Shown in pieces: positions 12,043-26,173 of a DNA stretch of 64,000 nt; within the stretch, counting starts at the first letter, position 1, and every line of letters starts with the position of its first letter. The DNA comes from Dryococelus australis. Lineage: Eukaryota; Arthropoda; Insecta; Phasmatodea; Phasmatidae. Position numbers and translations under genes: made by a program. The stretch covers positions 14,336,295-14,400,294 of the forward strand of contig CM057002.1 in the NCBI GenBank assembly GCA_029891345.1, written 5' to 3'. The notes under the pieces are model-generated. The model had not been told where the DNA came from, ran no database searches, and worked only from the letters and a program-made list of their open reading frames with translations.

Positions 12043-12990
12043 ATGAAAAGAGCAATCGAAGCCGGTACAACACCGGCCCGATTTCAATGGTTACCAACAT
12101 TTTCAGGTCCACCAAGTGAGAACCCGCAGGCATTCCTAAACGACTGCACAACACATTTAGAGAGATACAGGGTGTGCCAGCAAGAGTGGCAAAATTGTGT
12201 AGGGACTCAATTGGCAGGCGAGACAAGTCATTGGTGGAATAGAATCAGTCACTATGGTATTGAGAGGATAGAATTTCTTAACAGCTTTTAAAGTCGATTT
12301 GCCAATACCTACTCCTCATTGCAAGTGCAGATCAGGTCTGTGCTAGAAGTGCAAAAAGTGGGTGAATCCCCAACAGTGTTTGCAACGAGGAAGATAGGGC
12401 AAATCACTTTCATCCACACATAAGCGAGCTTGAGATCCTCGAAGTAATTGCGTAAACTGAGAGAGCAAAAAACAGGCTAGCAGTGGCACAGTTAATTTCC
12501 ATTACCACGGAGGACTAAATGCGCTCTTCCGGATTGCTGGAGCAAGCCAGCCAAGAGCAAAATGCCTCGACTAGAAAGGATGATGGGTACCATTCACGCT
12601 GGAGAAAAGATGCAGAGCACAGGGAGCAGATCGAGGAGCAGCCGGTAGTGAACAAGTTAGTAGGCGCAGGTGCATTCCGGACAAGAACATACCCCGAACC
12701 CAGAATGGCAGCGCGGACATCAGCAATCTCGGGCATAGTGGGAGGTCCACATGAGCCACCATTTGCATGCCTTTATTGCAAAGGAGAAGGCAAAATGCAT
12801 TGGCACAATCACTGCCCAAACTGCAACCAACCACAAAATATCAACAAACTACCTATGGGAAACAAACTATTGGTGTAGGCGAGCCAGACACTCACTACCA
12901 CAGGGCAAAGGGCCCGAGTGGTACAATGTCGCCTCAACAAGTATAGCAGGCAGAAATCAAAAGTCAGCAACCCAGCATACAACAAATCAA
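12043..12990 (+). pseudogene. gag copy 2 with zinc knuckle, degenerate
   Basis: From ATG 12043 the frame gives FQWLPTFSGPPSENPQAF, CTTHLERYRVCQQEW and SHWWNRISHYGIERIEFLNSF, ending at a stop near 12289. These match gag copy 1 position by position. After frameshifts, about 12760-12830 encodes a CCHC-type knuckle, CLYCKGEGKMHWHNHCPN, which keeps the final Cys that copy 1 has lost. Having two diverged gags in one LTR-bounded unit points to a nested or recombined pair of related elements. No protease Asp-Thr-Gly motif follows. Confidence 0.7.
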
Positions 12991-13145
12991 TGTACCTGAG
13001 TAACCAGAAATCGGGATCGAAGACCTACAGACAGGCATTTTAACTGCTGAAATACAATGTACAGAAATCCTAATGCCGTGTCACCTCCATCATGCAGAGT
13101 GAATAGGAGTGGTGGCGAATGAACAGCACGCGCATCGAGACATGA

Positions 13146-13733
13146 TTGTGTCGTCCTGAAGCAACCTGGAAGCTGTGTGTGCCCAAAAGTGCACGAGCGA
13201 AGGTGCTACATCATGCACATTCTGCACGACTTGCATGCCATCCTGGGGCATCGCAAATTACAAGAAGTGTGCAAAACTATTTTCACTGGCCCCACATCAC
13301 CAGAGACGTCTGGCAATACGTGAAGGGGTGCAAAATGTGAAATCTCTGCAAGAGTAGGAGAGCAAATGGAGTAATGCAACATCAACAATGGAAGCTGCAG
13401 AAGCCATTTAAGTCAATCTCGCTGGACCTGATGGGGTCTTGTCTGTGTACTCCTAACAGAAAGAGATTAATTTGTGTGCTGAGTGACTCGTTCTCAAGAT
13501 GGACAGAAGCATACCAAATTTCCAGTGCTTGGACACACAACATAGCCCGTGTACTGGAGACCGAATTCTATCTGCAATGGGGCTACCCATGCACCTTATT
13601 AACAGACAATGGCACACAACATATGGAGAAGTATTGGAGAGAATTATGTGCCAGATGGGTAGTCCAGCATCATACAATGGCTATGTACCACATGTGGGCC
13701 GACCCAATGGAGAAGAGGAATTAAGATCTCAAG
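13146..13733 (+). pseudogene. Integrase copy 1 (zinc-binding region plus partial DDE core)
   Basis: 13175-13340 encodes an HHCC-like integrase N-terminus: LHHAHSARLACHPGASQI (His ligands), then a segment reading YFHWPHITRDVWQYVKGCKM (first Cys of the C-x2-C pair). After a stop, 13374-13733 encodes the rve core: PFKSISLDLMGSC (first catalytic Asp), SDSFSRWTEAYQI, LTDNGTQH (second Asp, TDNG) and ADPMEKRN (region of the catalytic Glu). Integrase inserts element cDNA into the genome. Stops and a frameshift inactivate it. A second, different integrase follows within 210 bases. Confidence 0.75.
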
Positions 13734-13939
13734 ACTGAGTTGTGCCTGTGGGTAGGATCAAACCAAGCAAGTTGGGCTGGAAATCTGACCACTGCCTTGT
13801 TCACAATCAGATGGAGGGTGAACCTAGCCACAGTTCAATCACCAGCCTCCATTCTGTAGGGAAGGGAGCTGCTCTGCCTGGAGAATTCAGATTCCGACAG
13901 GCAAACAGCGACACAACAGAAAGCACAGAAGTAGTACTA

Positions 13940-15179
13940 AGGAGGACTCCCGGGAGCGGAACAAAGAGTCAAAAATATCGTACAAAATTTATCTTGGCAA
14001 GGTCTAAAACATTGTGTACGGAATTGGGTACGGAAGTGTCAGAAATGTAACGTGTTCAAATCACGCAAGAGTGATGGCAATCAACTGCAGCAGCCTAGAC
14101 AGCCGAAAAGACCTTTCGAAACTGTGTGTTTAGACCTTATAGGACCTTATACAAAATCTGCAGCAGGGAAAGGTTTATTTAAGTGGTCACAGACAGTTTT
14201 TCGAGATGAATTGAGGCATACACTTCAGTAGTGATAGGACGAGGCAGATTGCGAAATACATGGAAGGTGACTTTTCGCAAGATAGGGTTACCCAATGGAA
14301 CTCCTAACAGACAACTTGTCCCGATATGCAGGCAGATGTCGACATGATTTATGTACCAGCTGGGGAGTGTGGCACCTAAATACTGCGATTTACCACCCTC
14401 GTGCGAACCCTACAGAGAGGCGCAACCAGGAGTTGAAGGCGCAACTCCGCTTCTGTGTGGGTGAGGATACTAGCTGGTCCGAACACCTGCTTACCACCCT
14501 CTCTATGCTGAAACACAGGACAAATGACGCAACAGGAAAAACACCAGCACAAGTACTGCTGGGACGAAATATCACACTGACTAGAAAGCGGAACTGCCCA
14601 CACTCGAGGGAAAGTATTAACATGGAAACCAGTGGTGTACATGAGGAAAGGCATAGTTACTAGTACCGTGAGCAGAGGAAAAACCAGGAGAAATACGCAA
14701 ATCGTTGGCTACCAGAAACTAAAAGACTGCCAACTGCGTTCACGATGGGCCAAGTTGTGTACATGAAGGAAGTCTGCGGCACAGAAAAACTTTTGCGCAG
14801 GTCTTGCACAACGATGGACGAGACAGCACAGGGTATAAAGGCAGTATGTCCGACGACATATTTGGTATGGTCAGGTAGAAAGACAGTCATAATCCACTGT
14901 GGCGACATCAGGGCTGCAGCGGAAAGTGCCTCCGAACAGGATGGGCAGGAGCCCCAAAATGGCCAGGACGGCCCAGCTCAGGACAAGCAGCAGGAGGAAG
15001 TAAGTGGAGCGGAAAGTGTTCTGGGACCTGGAGCAGAGGTCAGGCCACCCAGTGGAAGTGAGACGTCAGCCTCGAACATCACGGAGTTCACCAGGGGTCA
15101 ACGTCATGCCAGTACCACGAGGAACGAGGTCGCAGCAACCGACAGGGATGGCGTCAGGGCAGAAGTGAGGGGAGAATGA
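13940..15179 (+). pseudogene. Integrase copy 2 with C-terminal tail
   Basis: About 13960-14200 reads VRNWVRKCQKCNVFKSRKSD (C-x2-C of the zinc-binding region) and then PFETVCLDLIGPYTKS with the first catalytic Asp. After frame breaks, 14295-14663 resumes with [25 protein letters not shown] (catalytic Glu region) and a typical helical tail ending GKTPAQVLLGRNI. 14745-15179 stays open and gives a tail (MGQVVYMKE ... VVWSGRKT-like strand, then a Gln/Glu/Ser-rich disordered stretch). The [11 protein letters not shown] motif also occurs in the antisense fragment at 46880-47360, so the two belong to the same family. Start and end are approximate. Confidence 0.75.
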
Positions 15180-15625
15180 ACTCCCACACATTGTACAAGA
15201 TGCTGGGACCAGAACAACCAGAGGAGGAGAGGACCACCAGGCGCCCCATGATGGTGTTGGTGCTGATGAGCCCCCTGGCAATGTTCCAACAGCAGAAGGT
15301 GGTGTAGCACGTCGAAAAGACGTAGCAGAAGAGGATGCTATGGGTCCGACATCACCCGACACACAGGTGCTGGCAGGGGTGAGCCTGATGAGCATTAAAG
15401 GGGTCCGATGCGATCGAGATGTCAAGCTCAACCATTGCGATGGAAGCGCTGTAAACAGCCCTGCTACTATCTCAGTCAGACGGGGAAGGGGAAGAACAGG
15501 TTCCCACACCGGTAGTGCCACCTGTCATCATGCAAGGCGACGAGGAAACGGAAGTCGGGGAACATAACCAGCCTACTGGGATACAATTACTTGGGTCACA
15601 ACAGGTATTGAGATGCATTTAGCAA

Positions 15626-15664
15626 TGAAGAAAGTGGAGGAGTAAGCAGCGAGGACAGTGAAAG
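15626..15664 (+). promoter_or_regulatory. Purine-rich tract before the 3' LTR (polypurine-tract candidate)
   Basis: Almost all bases are A or G (GAAGAAAGTGGAGGAG and onward), ending at the LTR. This is where plus-strand cDNA priming would occur in an LTR retrotransposon. Confidence 0.5.
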
Positions 15665-16888
15665 TGATGTGTTGGCCAGTCCATTTTCCCACAGTCGCCG
15701 TCAGCCGCTACAGCAACCAGCACTCTACCGGATGCTAGTGTGCACTGGTTGGGCAGTGCACTGCAGCTGATACACTAGAGAAATGCCAGTTATGAGTGTG
15801 GCCGTGGGGCGAAGTGGACCACTCATGTCGTGGGCAAAGTGCAAGGAAAGTATAGTGCAAAGAAGACCATGTGTGCCTGTGCACACGTTTATTAAAATGA
15901 GACCCTGTAAAATGGGGTGTAATTTAAAGGGTAATATTTATCAGATGCTCATGAATGCCAGTCCACACGACTGTAATATATAGAACCCTATACCACTTTA
16001 ATGCTCCTGTGGGCGCCAGTGCTTTCGTTTTTTATTGTTTGTAATGTATCATTTTCATGTGTTTCACCCCCATCTCATCTCATGCAGTGTAATATGTGTT
16101 TTAAAGGGATTCATTGTACAAGGAAATTATTTTATGTAAGAATTGCATGTGTCACAGTCATGTGGATATGTTTTTGCACAGTTTTGGTGCATAAGAAAAT
16201 AGTGCGTGCAGCCTGCCTGCCCGCCAAACACCGGCCAGCATGCCGCGAGGGCGCGAAGTTACTGTTAGTCATACTTGTGTGTCTTGGGGAGGAGGACTTG
16301 CAGACCGCCAGGTTCATGTTTCGCGTGCTTGGGCGGCACTTCATATTTGTGAACTGATCATGTTAACATGCAATAGACTTTAATTATACCTGAACCTTTT
16401 TTTTTCTTCAGCCGCCCAAGACTCTTCGTCTCCTCCCTCCTTACAAATAGCATGGCACTGGGAGGCTTAACTATTCCATAAGTTTTGTGGTCGAGTGCCG
16501 TTTTCACAGTGTAACCTTGCCAGTGGGTTAAGCCTGGCAAACCAAAGTAAACTGTTTCTTGAGGGAACATTAATAAAATCTCTATGAACCGACATGTAAT
16601 GTGCATTCTCATTAGGATTGCCTACAGGGTTTAGGGGCACAGGCCCCCATCTTTCCCGCCAAATATTCAGAGTGTTATGCAAAGTATTTTTCAAGTATTT
16701 TACAATGTTTCATGTCTTTGTTTACCTAAATATTGGTGTGTGAGTCGCCTTAAGATCTCACTGCGTAGGTTGGTAAGGTATTGTATTTTTTCAACTTCTG
16801 GAGCATCTAAGGAAGGATGTCACAGTGGTCATCAGCACAAGACCCAGGGAAAGGAGTCTGATCTGCCGAGAATTTACACTGCAGTGAC
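15665..16888 (+). repeat. 3' LTR of the LTR complex
   Basis: It is collinear with 5226-6459 along its whole length, with scattered differences. It is preceded by a purine-rich tract, as expected of a 3' LTR, but is followed by TGGCGCCCC and about 100 bp of leader that also follow the 5' LTR. A normal 3' LTR is followed by genomic DNA. This LTR therefore also served as the 5' LTR of a second, now missing element copy. Confidence 0.8.
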
Positions 16889-16995
16889 TGGCGCCCCGGC
16901 AATGCTATAGATATTTGGTGAGAAAATTCCAACAAAATCCTAACCGCTTCCCAACCTCTAGATTTAACCCCTTTTCCTCCAACCATCCACCATCA
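16889..16995 (+). repeat. Second primer site and leader, truncated
   Basis: TGGCGCCCCGGCAATGCTAT and the next 90 or so bases match the leader at 6460-6560, including ATTCCAACAAAAT and TTTAACCCCTTTT. Homology stops near 16995, before any gag. This is the residue of a tandem neighbour of the 5.2-16.9 kb element. Confidence 0.75.
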
Positions 16996-17087
16996 ACAGT
17001 TGCTAATTCAATCATAAACCGCAAATCTTCTTATTGAAATTTTCCATGTGCATATCGAGTCATTAAGTATATTTCTTAATTCTTCTG

Positions 17088-20049
17088 GGCCTTATTCATA
17101 GTCAGAGCTTCTTCCAAGGATGATCCAGATATGATCTTCCTCGGAGTTGGTCTGATTTTAGTCAGGACTAAAGGTGGACTAACTTTAACGTATTCATAAA
17201 CTCCGGCAGAGTAGGACAAACTTAAGTCTAAGGATCATTAACGTACACTGTTATAAAGTTTTCTGTGCATGCACATTGCAGACTTTCGTCTATAGGTAGC
17301 GCTAAATTTAATATAAATTCTTTTTAAAAAATTTATTATTCTTTTCAAATTTAACAGTAATTTTCAATAACCTTAATATATGTAACAAAAAAAAGAATAC
17401 TATATATTACAATATGTTCTAATTGAAAATAAAAGTACACATTTTGTAAATATAAATATATTTTACACAGAAACTTTGAAATAGAAAAAGTGTATATAAA
17501 ATATCTTTGCATTTTATACTAAGATTATTATGACCTATTGCCTTTCTATGAATGATTTCTACAGTATTGGAACCTATACTGCTTGCTTGTCGCCCACTCG
17601 TCATCGTTGCCATTATAGACAAGATCAATGCTTGTTTCTGCCTTCATTATCATGCTGTACTGATCATGCTCGACCTTGCAAAAGAGTTCAGTTCCATTCA
17701 TCATTCTGCACTCCTCACGACACTCCGCCCTTTCTCCATACATGAATGACGACTCTCCATAGTCCACAAATTTCTTTCACATCGTGCCTTCGTGGTCCGA
17801 GTGGACGATGCTATGTCACCAGATCATATCTTTACTGCTAGAGTTCCCCCAAGGGACTCTCCTCAGTCCCACCCTCTTCTTGTTATACGTTTCCAATGTT
17901 CCTGCAATCCCTGCCGTCTTAGTATTTCAGTATGCAGATGATACAGCTCTTCTCATGACTCACATTGAAGCTCAGACACTTGCTGACCGTGCTCAACTTA
18001 GTCTCCGTACGATCTCCGCATATTTTAAGAAATGGGGTGTTCTTATCAACCCCCAAAAGACCATTATCATGTTACTCACCAAGCAACGACGACAACCTCC
18101 ACCCCCACCAACTCCCATGGGCTACCATCTCACTTGGTCTCTCATTGCCCGCTAATTGGGTGGCCATCTCGATCGTACTCTAACGTGACATCATCAAATT
18201 CCCATAGCGGTTGGCAAAGCCAACACTTGATTCAACATTCTTCAATCACTCCTCATCTCCACATGTCCTTTGCCACTCGACACAAGGATTAAGCTCTGGC
18301 GGGCTTATATAATTTCTATCCTACTTTACGGTAGTATTGTCTGGTCGTATGTCCACCTATCTACCTTCCGGCCAATAGCCCGAACCTTCAATGTCTGCCT
18401 TCGTCGCATCAACGGCTACCCAAGACTCACTCCGACCGAAAACATCTACCAACTCAGAGACGTCGAAAATTTAGTGGAGACCATTCTCTGTCAATCTGCT
18501 CGATTTCTCGCCACCCTCCGTCGTCACCCCAACCCGATCATCTCGTCCATCGCCGACTACAACCCCACAGATCCTCGCCCTCATCGACGCCTTCTGGAAA
18601 TGCATCTCACCGACCCACCATAACACCACCATCTCTACTCCCAGAACACCTAATCTCCATCAGTATCTGTGACTTGTACAAGAGTGACCCCCCTCCCACC
18701 CGTGGGGTATCGTCGAGTGCGCATCATGGGCTATTCGTTTTCACTAAACATGTCAACTCATGTGCTCCCTACTGTAATGCTACGCCATATGTTCCTCTCC
18801 CACCTAGTTTTAAGATTTCAATATTATTTATGTTAATAGTAAGTATTTGTTTTGTATTTTCCTAATAATGTCTAGAGATACCCTTATGGGCACCAGAAAG
18901 ACCTATAAAGGCATTTTAAAGTTATTGTATATTGTCATATTTTCTTTTTATTATTGTTTATTGATTACCAGCCACCAAGCTGCACTGTTTCATTATAATT
19001 TCATGTTTTTTTTTTTTTGTAAAATTTGTACTACTCTTTGTTTGTCACTCTTTTTCATGTCTTTTTGTTTCGTGTAATTATTGACCACTTAATTGTGTTA
19101 TTGTACTAAAGGTTTTTAAATAATGTTTCCTAAAATTGCTATTATATTGTCAACATTGTAAATATTTTATTTTATTTTTGTATTTATGTTTCTGTTAGTT
19201 TATAAGGGGCCACTAGGGCCGAAGATAAACATTTGTAAGGCAAGTACTTAGAAGAATAATGTTTAAATGTAATATTTTCTGCTAATTAAATTTTAAAAAA
19301 TCCTTTTACCCTTGAATTAATATAGTATCACATATGGTAATGCTGCAGAATGAAAGACGATAAAATTAATATACTAATATCTAATTATTCCATATTGATT
19401 TGTTAAATTTTCATAGCACACCCCTATGACCTGGTTTCATTTTTTTATAATGATCTTAATGTGTATTGTTATGTTAAATAAATTACAAAAATACATTATA
19501 AACTGGTTAAAATTCTATCTCCTAGAAAATAATCGAACTTACATTCTTCTGCTCATAGCCCATTCTCTCCAAGTGTAATAATATGTCGTCTCCTAAGAAT
19601 CTGTCTTCAGAGAAGGCATTTGATTGGCACAAAAATTAAAAGGCATTGTTGTAGCTAAAAACCGATGAATTATTAAGCTTATAAGGTATATCTCCTATGA
19701 ATTATAATTCACGGAACATTTCATTTGTTAGGTCGGCATATTGTTGCATACAGATTTACAGAATCGGCCTTGGTAATTTTATGTTTCGTAAACTTTATCT
19801 AGCTTTTACTGGAATGTAATATTAAAGAAACTGTCGTTTTTTTTTTTTTGTTCGCCATGTTTCTTTTTGACCTTAATACTTCGTTGTTCCTACCCTCAGT
19901 CAGGATTTAAAAATAGGATTAAAAAATAGGCCGTACTAAAGCAAGATGATCCTCGGACTAGCAATAAAAATGCTCACTGGATAAGAAAAAATTTGGTCGT
20001 AGGATAAGCTTTCCTTAGTCCAGACTAAAAATGTCTATGAATAAGGCCT
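17088..20049. mobile_element. Region bounded by 14-bp inverted repeats (possible TIR DNA element)
   Basis: GGCCTTATTCATAG at about 17088 recurs inverted as CTATGAATAAGGCC ending at 20049. Both ends are followed inward by loosely similar GACTAA/TTAGTC and GATGATC words, as in subterminal repeats of Harbinger-like MITEs. No transposase is recognisable inside; most of the 3 kb is AT-rich, and 17.5-18.7 kb holds a LINE relic, presumably a later insertion. Flanking duplications are not clear (TTCTG and TTCAG differ by one base), so the boundaries and the class are tentative. Confidence 0.5.
17545..18700 (+). pseudogene. Jockey-like non-LTR retrotransposon reverse transcriptase, 3' remnant
   Basis: Fragments in several frames line up in the correct order for a Jockey-type RT: VLIMLDLAKEFSSIHHSALL (palm, first Asp), EFPQGTLLSPTLFLLYVSNV, FQYADDTALLM (the catalytic ADD box), AYFKKWGVLINPQKT, and then the thumb/C-terminal part LWRAYIISILLYGSIVWSY and LRRINGYPRLTPTENI up to 18623. 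An RT copies element RNA by target-primed reverse transcription. Frameshifts near 17780 and 18180 and missing 5' sequence mean it is dead. T/A-rich DNA follows, but no clear poly(A) tail was found. Confidence 0.75.
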
Positions 20050-22760
<2,711 letters not shown>

Positions 22761-23302
22761 AGCTCGAGTCACAATACCCTGACGATCACGACACGACAAC
22801 CCCGACGTGACGAAATCTGAGAAGCAGGCAATGAAAAGCAAGGTCACTGTGACATCAGTCCGACCAAATCACAGCCCCGACAGCATAAGAATAGTAGATT
22901 ATATTTTTAATTTCCATCGTGTTGAACTCATTGGGGTGCGTAAAAAGTGTAAATACAACAATAGAAAACAAAATTTGTGCATATTTCCCTATTGTAGTAA
23001 ATAAATAATAAACTAACTTGCGGTCAAAATAGTGTTCCAGTTTGTTTCTAAATCCTTTTTATCTGGTATAAATTCAAATATTCTCAAAAGAAAATAATTT
23101 CACTTTATTGCGAGTTTTAAAAAGTAAACATTGGATATTGTAAGGTAACTTGCCATTTTAGAATTTTCCAACAGCCAACTAACATACATGTTACACAGAT
23201 TTTGTCACGGTATTGTACACACTGAATAAAATTGAATATGAATTTTCATCGAGCTCTGGCGTATCTGCCTGTCGTGTTTGTCAGAGTATTGTGACTCCAG
23301 CT
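22761..23302. mobile_element. MITE with about 33-bp terminal inverted repeats, 542 bp
   Basis: The left end reads AGCTCGAGTCACAATAC, followed by CTGACGATCACGACA. The right end, inverted, reads AGCTGGAGTCACAATAC, then CTGACAAACACGACA with a few mismatches. The interior is AT-rich and has no transposase. Flanks are TTA and ATA, so a 2- or 3-bp duplication is possible but not proven. Confidence 0.75.
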
Positions 23303-23631
23303 ATAGTCTTTTAATGCCAAAAATCAATTGTAACCTACAAATTGCTTCTCAAAATGGCAACATACGCAAGGAAACGAGAAGTGGTTTACTTATATACTAG
23401 TATAGTTCTTGAAATTCGGAAAGTAGTTATGTCTCTTCCAGGGACAAGTATGCATGAGAATGTACATACGGCGAGTTCAGACACAGTCTGAGAGTAACGA
23501 TTTTCCTTCAGTTTATTCCTGCCATCCATCCCACAAAGAGCCCAAAAATTCTGGGATACAGAATTTGTTGAGTGTTTACAACGTACTTTAATTTAACACA
23601 TATTCAAGTTAAGAGTCCACAACAAAACAAC
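23303..23631. other. Spacer between two inverted-repeat elements
   Basis: No ORF or repeat recognised. Confidence 0.4.
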
Positions 23632-25090
23632 CCAGCAAACACAGCCTGTGGCAAACTGTCGGCCCGATGCCTGTACTGTTGGCAACTGTCGTTTCAATGA
23701 CAGAAGTTAGCCATCTGACAACAGCATGTCTTTTTTGAGACACAACGTTTGGAGTTAGAAAAAAGACAATGGCCTGCTGTATATTTTAGGATAACATATT
23801 CATATCACCGAAAATATGTCGGCATGATATCGTAGAGGAAACATGTTTGCAATCATCTGAAAAATGTATCTGGGCCTATTCCCATACTGCATCTTTGTCT
23901 TTTCTGTAAGTTGGCCTTTATCTTATTTATTCCATCCCAGTAACGTTTTCGAGACAAAGGCTCTTTATCACAAAAAGATATAAACATAATGTATTTTTGC
24001 CGACAACCTTTTGGAAAACGTTTTGAATAGGTAAGATGTTAGCTAGCTGTTAATGGCATGATGCATTATTTGAGACTGTGTGTTAACCATTAGTATGATT
24101 TTTCGTGGTTATAAATGTGCCATGTTATACCGTAGCTCATGGCATTTGTTTGCTTTAAAATTTTTTTCATTTGTGCAACCATCCGACAAATATATTAAAA
24201 ACTAACTAAAACTATTTTGTTTACAAGCCTCTGAAGAAATAGTTTTTAAATAATCAGTGTTTTAAAATTTGTTATATTTTAATGGAATATATATTCCCTT
24301 TTAATAATTATCAATATATATTTTTAATTACTGGAGTGTATCAGCAATTTACCCCATGGTGTATAGGTTAGCATGCTGGACGGTCAACTCAAAGGTTTTA
24401 GGTTTGAATTGCGCACTCATCAAGCAAAAGATTTTCATATCATACAGTGTGTTGAGAAGTAAATGAAATGAATATATGTAAAGAGGAAATGATCATTACT
24501 AAAAAAATTTAATCGAAAAGTTAAGGTTTTTTCATGGGTGTTCTGCTTATTTCTGGACATCATGCCACTGCAGGCCCTGCATCATGACATCCAGCCATCG
24601 CAGGCCCGGCATCGTAGCGACATCCAGCCGTTGCAGGCCTGGAATCGTAACGACACCCAGCCGTCGCAGGTCCGGCATCGTAGCGACATCCAGCAGTTGC
24701 AGACACCGCATCGGAATGACATCCAGCCATTGCAGGACCAGCATCATCCAACCGTTTGCAGGCCCGACACTGTTGGCCAACAGTCAGCTGCCACTCCATA
24801 TATCCATCGGGCCGCTTCTGGCATAAGACAGCGGGCCGTTCTCGGCTGGTCGGAACTTGTCGGCTAGGTTTTACTGCCCCGATTCTGGCCCATACTTTTT
24901 GCGTATGTTGGGTCGGAATACATTTTGTATCTTGCCTGTAGCGGTACTGAGTATTTTTGACACTGTCGGCCAACTGTAATCCTCCAGTCCATATTTCCAT
25001 TGGGCCGCTTCCAGCATATGACAGCGGGCCGGAGTTTGTCAGCTAGTTTTTAACGGCCTGATTCTGGCCCGTATTTTCCGTGTTTGCTGG
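23632..25090. mobile_element. Non-autonomous TIR element, 1.46 kb, with internal repeats
   Basis: CCAGCAAACAC at 23632 is inverted as GTGTTTGCTGG ending at 25090. Both termini are followed inward by GC-rich words built on GGCCCG and TGTCGG. The element holds a 33-bp tandem array (24570-24757) and a duplicated subterminal block of about 130 bp (24769-24911 and 24962-25090). No transposase is present. The 109- and 146-codon ORFs on opposite strands near 24.6-25.0 kb are products of the tandem array. A target duplication is not clear. Confidence 0.6.
24570..24757. repeat. 33-bp tandem repeat, about 6 diverged copies
   Basis: Each unit has the pattern GCAGGCCCGGCATCGTAGCG followed by ACATCCAGCCGTT. 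Copies start at about 24570, 24600, 24633, 24666, 24699 and 24732 and differ at several bases; the first and last are shorter. Because 33 is a multiple of three, the array stays open in several frames on both strands. Confidence 0.85.
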
Positions 25091-25774
25091 CAAAATAGTT
25101 AAAACCATATATTACATGATCATGCTGTTTGGTTTGAATAACAATGGGTCTATAAATATGGTTCATACAATTTTTTGCACCTTTCTTTTTGGGTTAGGAA
25201 ATTACTATCATATTTAATTGATACTGTCATTCAGCCTCCAGGTTTTTTTTTTTTTTGTGGTTGCCTGGAGCTCTGTTCTAATTTGCCGCAGTTGACGTTA
25301 AATTTCCTTAGAGTCCATCTTCACCAGTAGTGGACCTGTTACAATGGATCGGATATAAGTCGAGTTGTGGTTTCTTGTAACTTTTCTGCAGCCCTGCTAT
25401 AGTTCTACTTTTGGGCTATTCCCAGCCTCACGCACACAAAGCTGAACCAAGTCTAGGAAAGGACAGCAAATAGTCAGAGCACTATGTTTGTGTGCAGGCA
25501 TTTTAATGATATTTTGCATGAGAACTATTGCTTTCTAGACTTTACCAACTCACACATTTTCTCACTGTTTTTATTCAAATTTATTGGAAATCAAACATTA
25601 CAATTTACAAATATTATATAAGTATTAGTTCAATTGAACTAAAAATAACATCCGTTTATGTTAACAGAGGTATAAAAATGCTTGTGATATATAATATATT
25701 TAAGAAATGACCAAACACGTCATACATGGGTTCATTTTCTAAGGTTTGATTCGAACAGTGGGCAGGGCCTAACA
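25091..25774. other. Spacer, no gene seen
   Basis: AT-rich. A T-run lies at about 25243-25256. The ORF at 25528-25710 is low-complexity. Confidence 0.4.
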
Positions 25775-26173
25775 CAGGCCCTGTCCACAATCAACTTGGC
25801 TTAAATAACATAACTTACCAAGCATAACAAGGAAAACCACTTATCTACAATCAGCGTTAATGTTGAAGGAAAAAAAAACCTTTTCTAACCAATTAGAAAG
25901 AACAAACGAATAGGAAATAATTTTTCCTGCACAAGAATTTTAATATGTCTAAGTTGGCTACAGCACTTTTTATGATGTTTCACATTCTAATTCACCGCCA
26001 TTAAAAACTTGGTGTAAGATACTGGGGGATGATCATCTTAACGCCAAGTCACACAAATAACGCAGAGTAAGTCACACCAAATACTTGTTGTGGATGTTAC
26101 TATCTCAAATCCAGGTTTTTTCTTCTTTATGCTATGCATGTTATGTGCACCATATCAATTGTGGACGGGGCCT
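25775..26173. mobile_element. MITE, 399 bp, ends AGGCCCYGTCCACAAT
   Basis: The left end CAGGCCCTGTCCACAATC and the inverted right end AGGCCCCGTCCACAATTG match over about 17 bases. TAACA flanks both sides (25770-25774 and 26174-26178), a likely 5-bp target duplication. The interior lacks ORFs. The superfamily is not assigned. Confidence 0.6.

Noticed and set aside
15066..15521. 151-codon minus-strand ORF
   Set aside because: It is antisense to the disordered tail of integrase copy 2 and has no motif of its own.
24570..24757. Regular 33-bp repeats that might suggest a CRISPR array
   Set aside because: The units are directly adjacent and diverged, with no unique spacers; the genome is eukaryotic; the array sits inside a TIR element.
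24560..25000. 146- and 109-codon ORFs on opposite strands
   Set aside because: They are open only because the 33-bp unit is a multiple of three; no protein motif.
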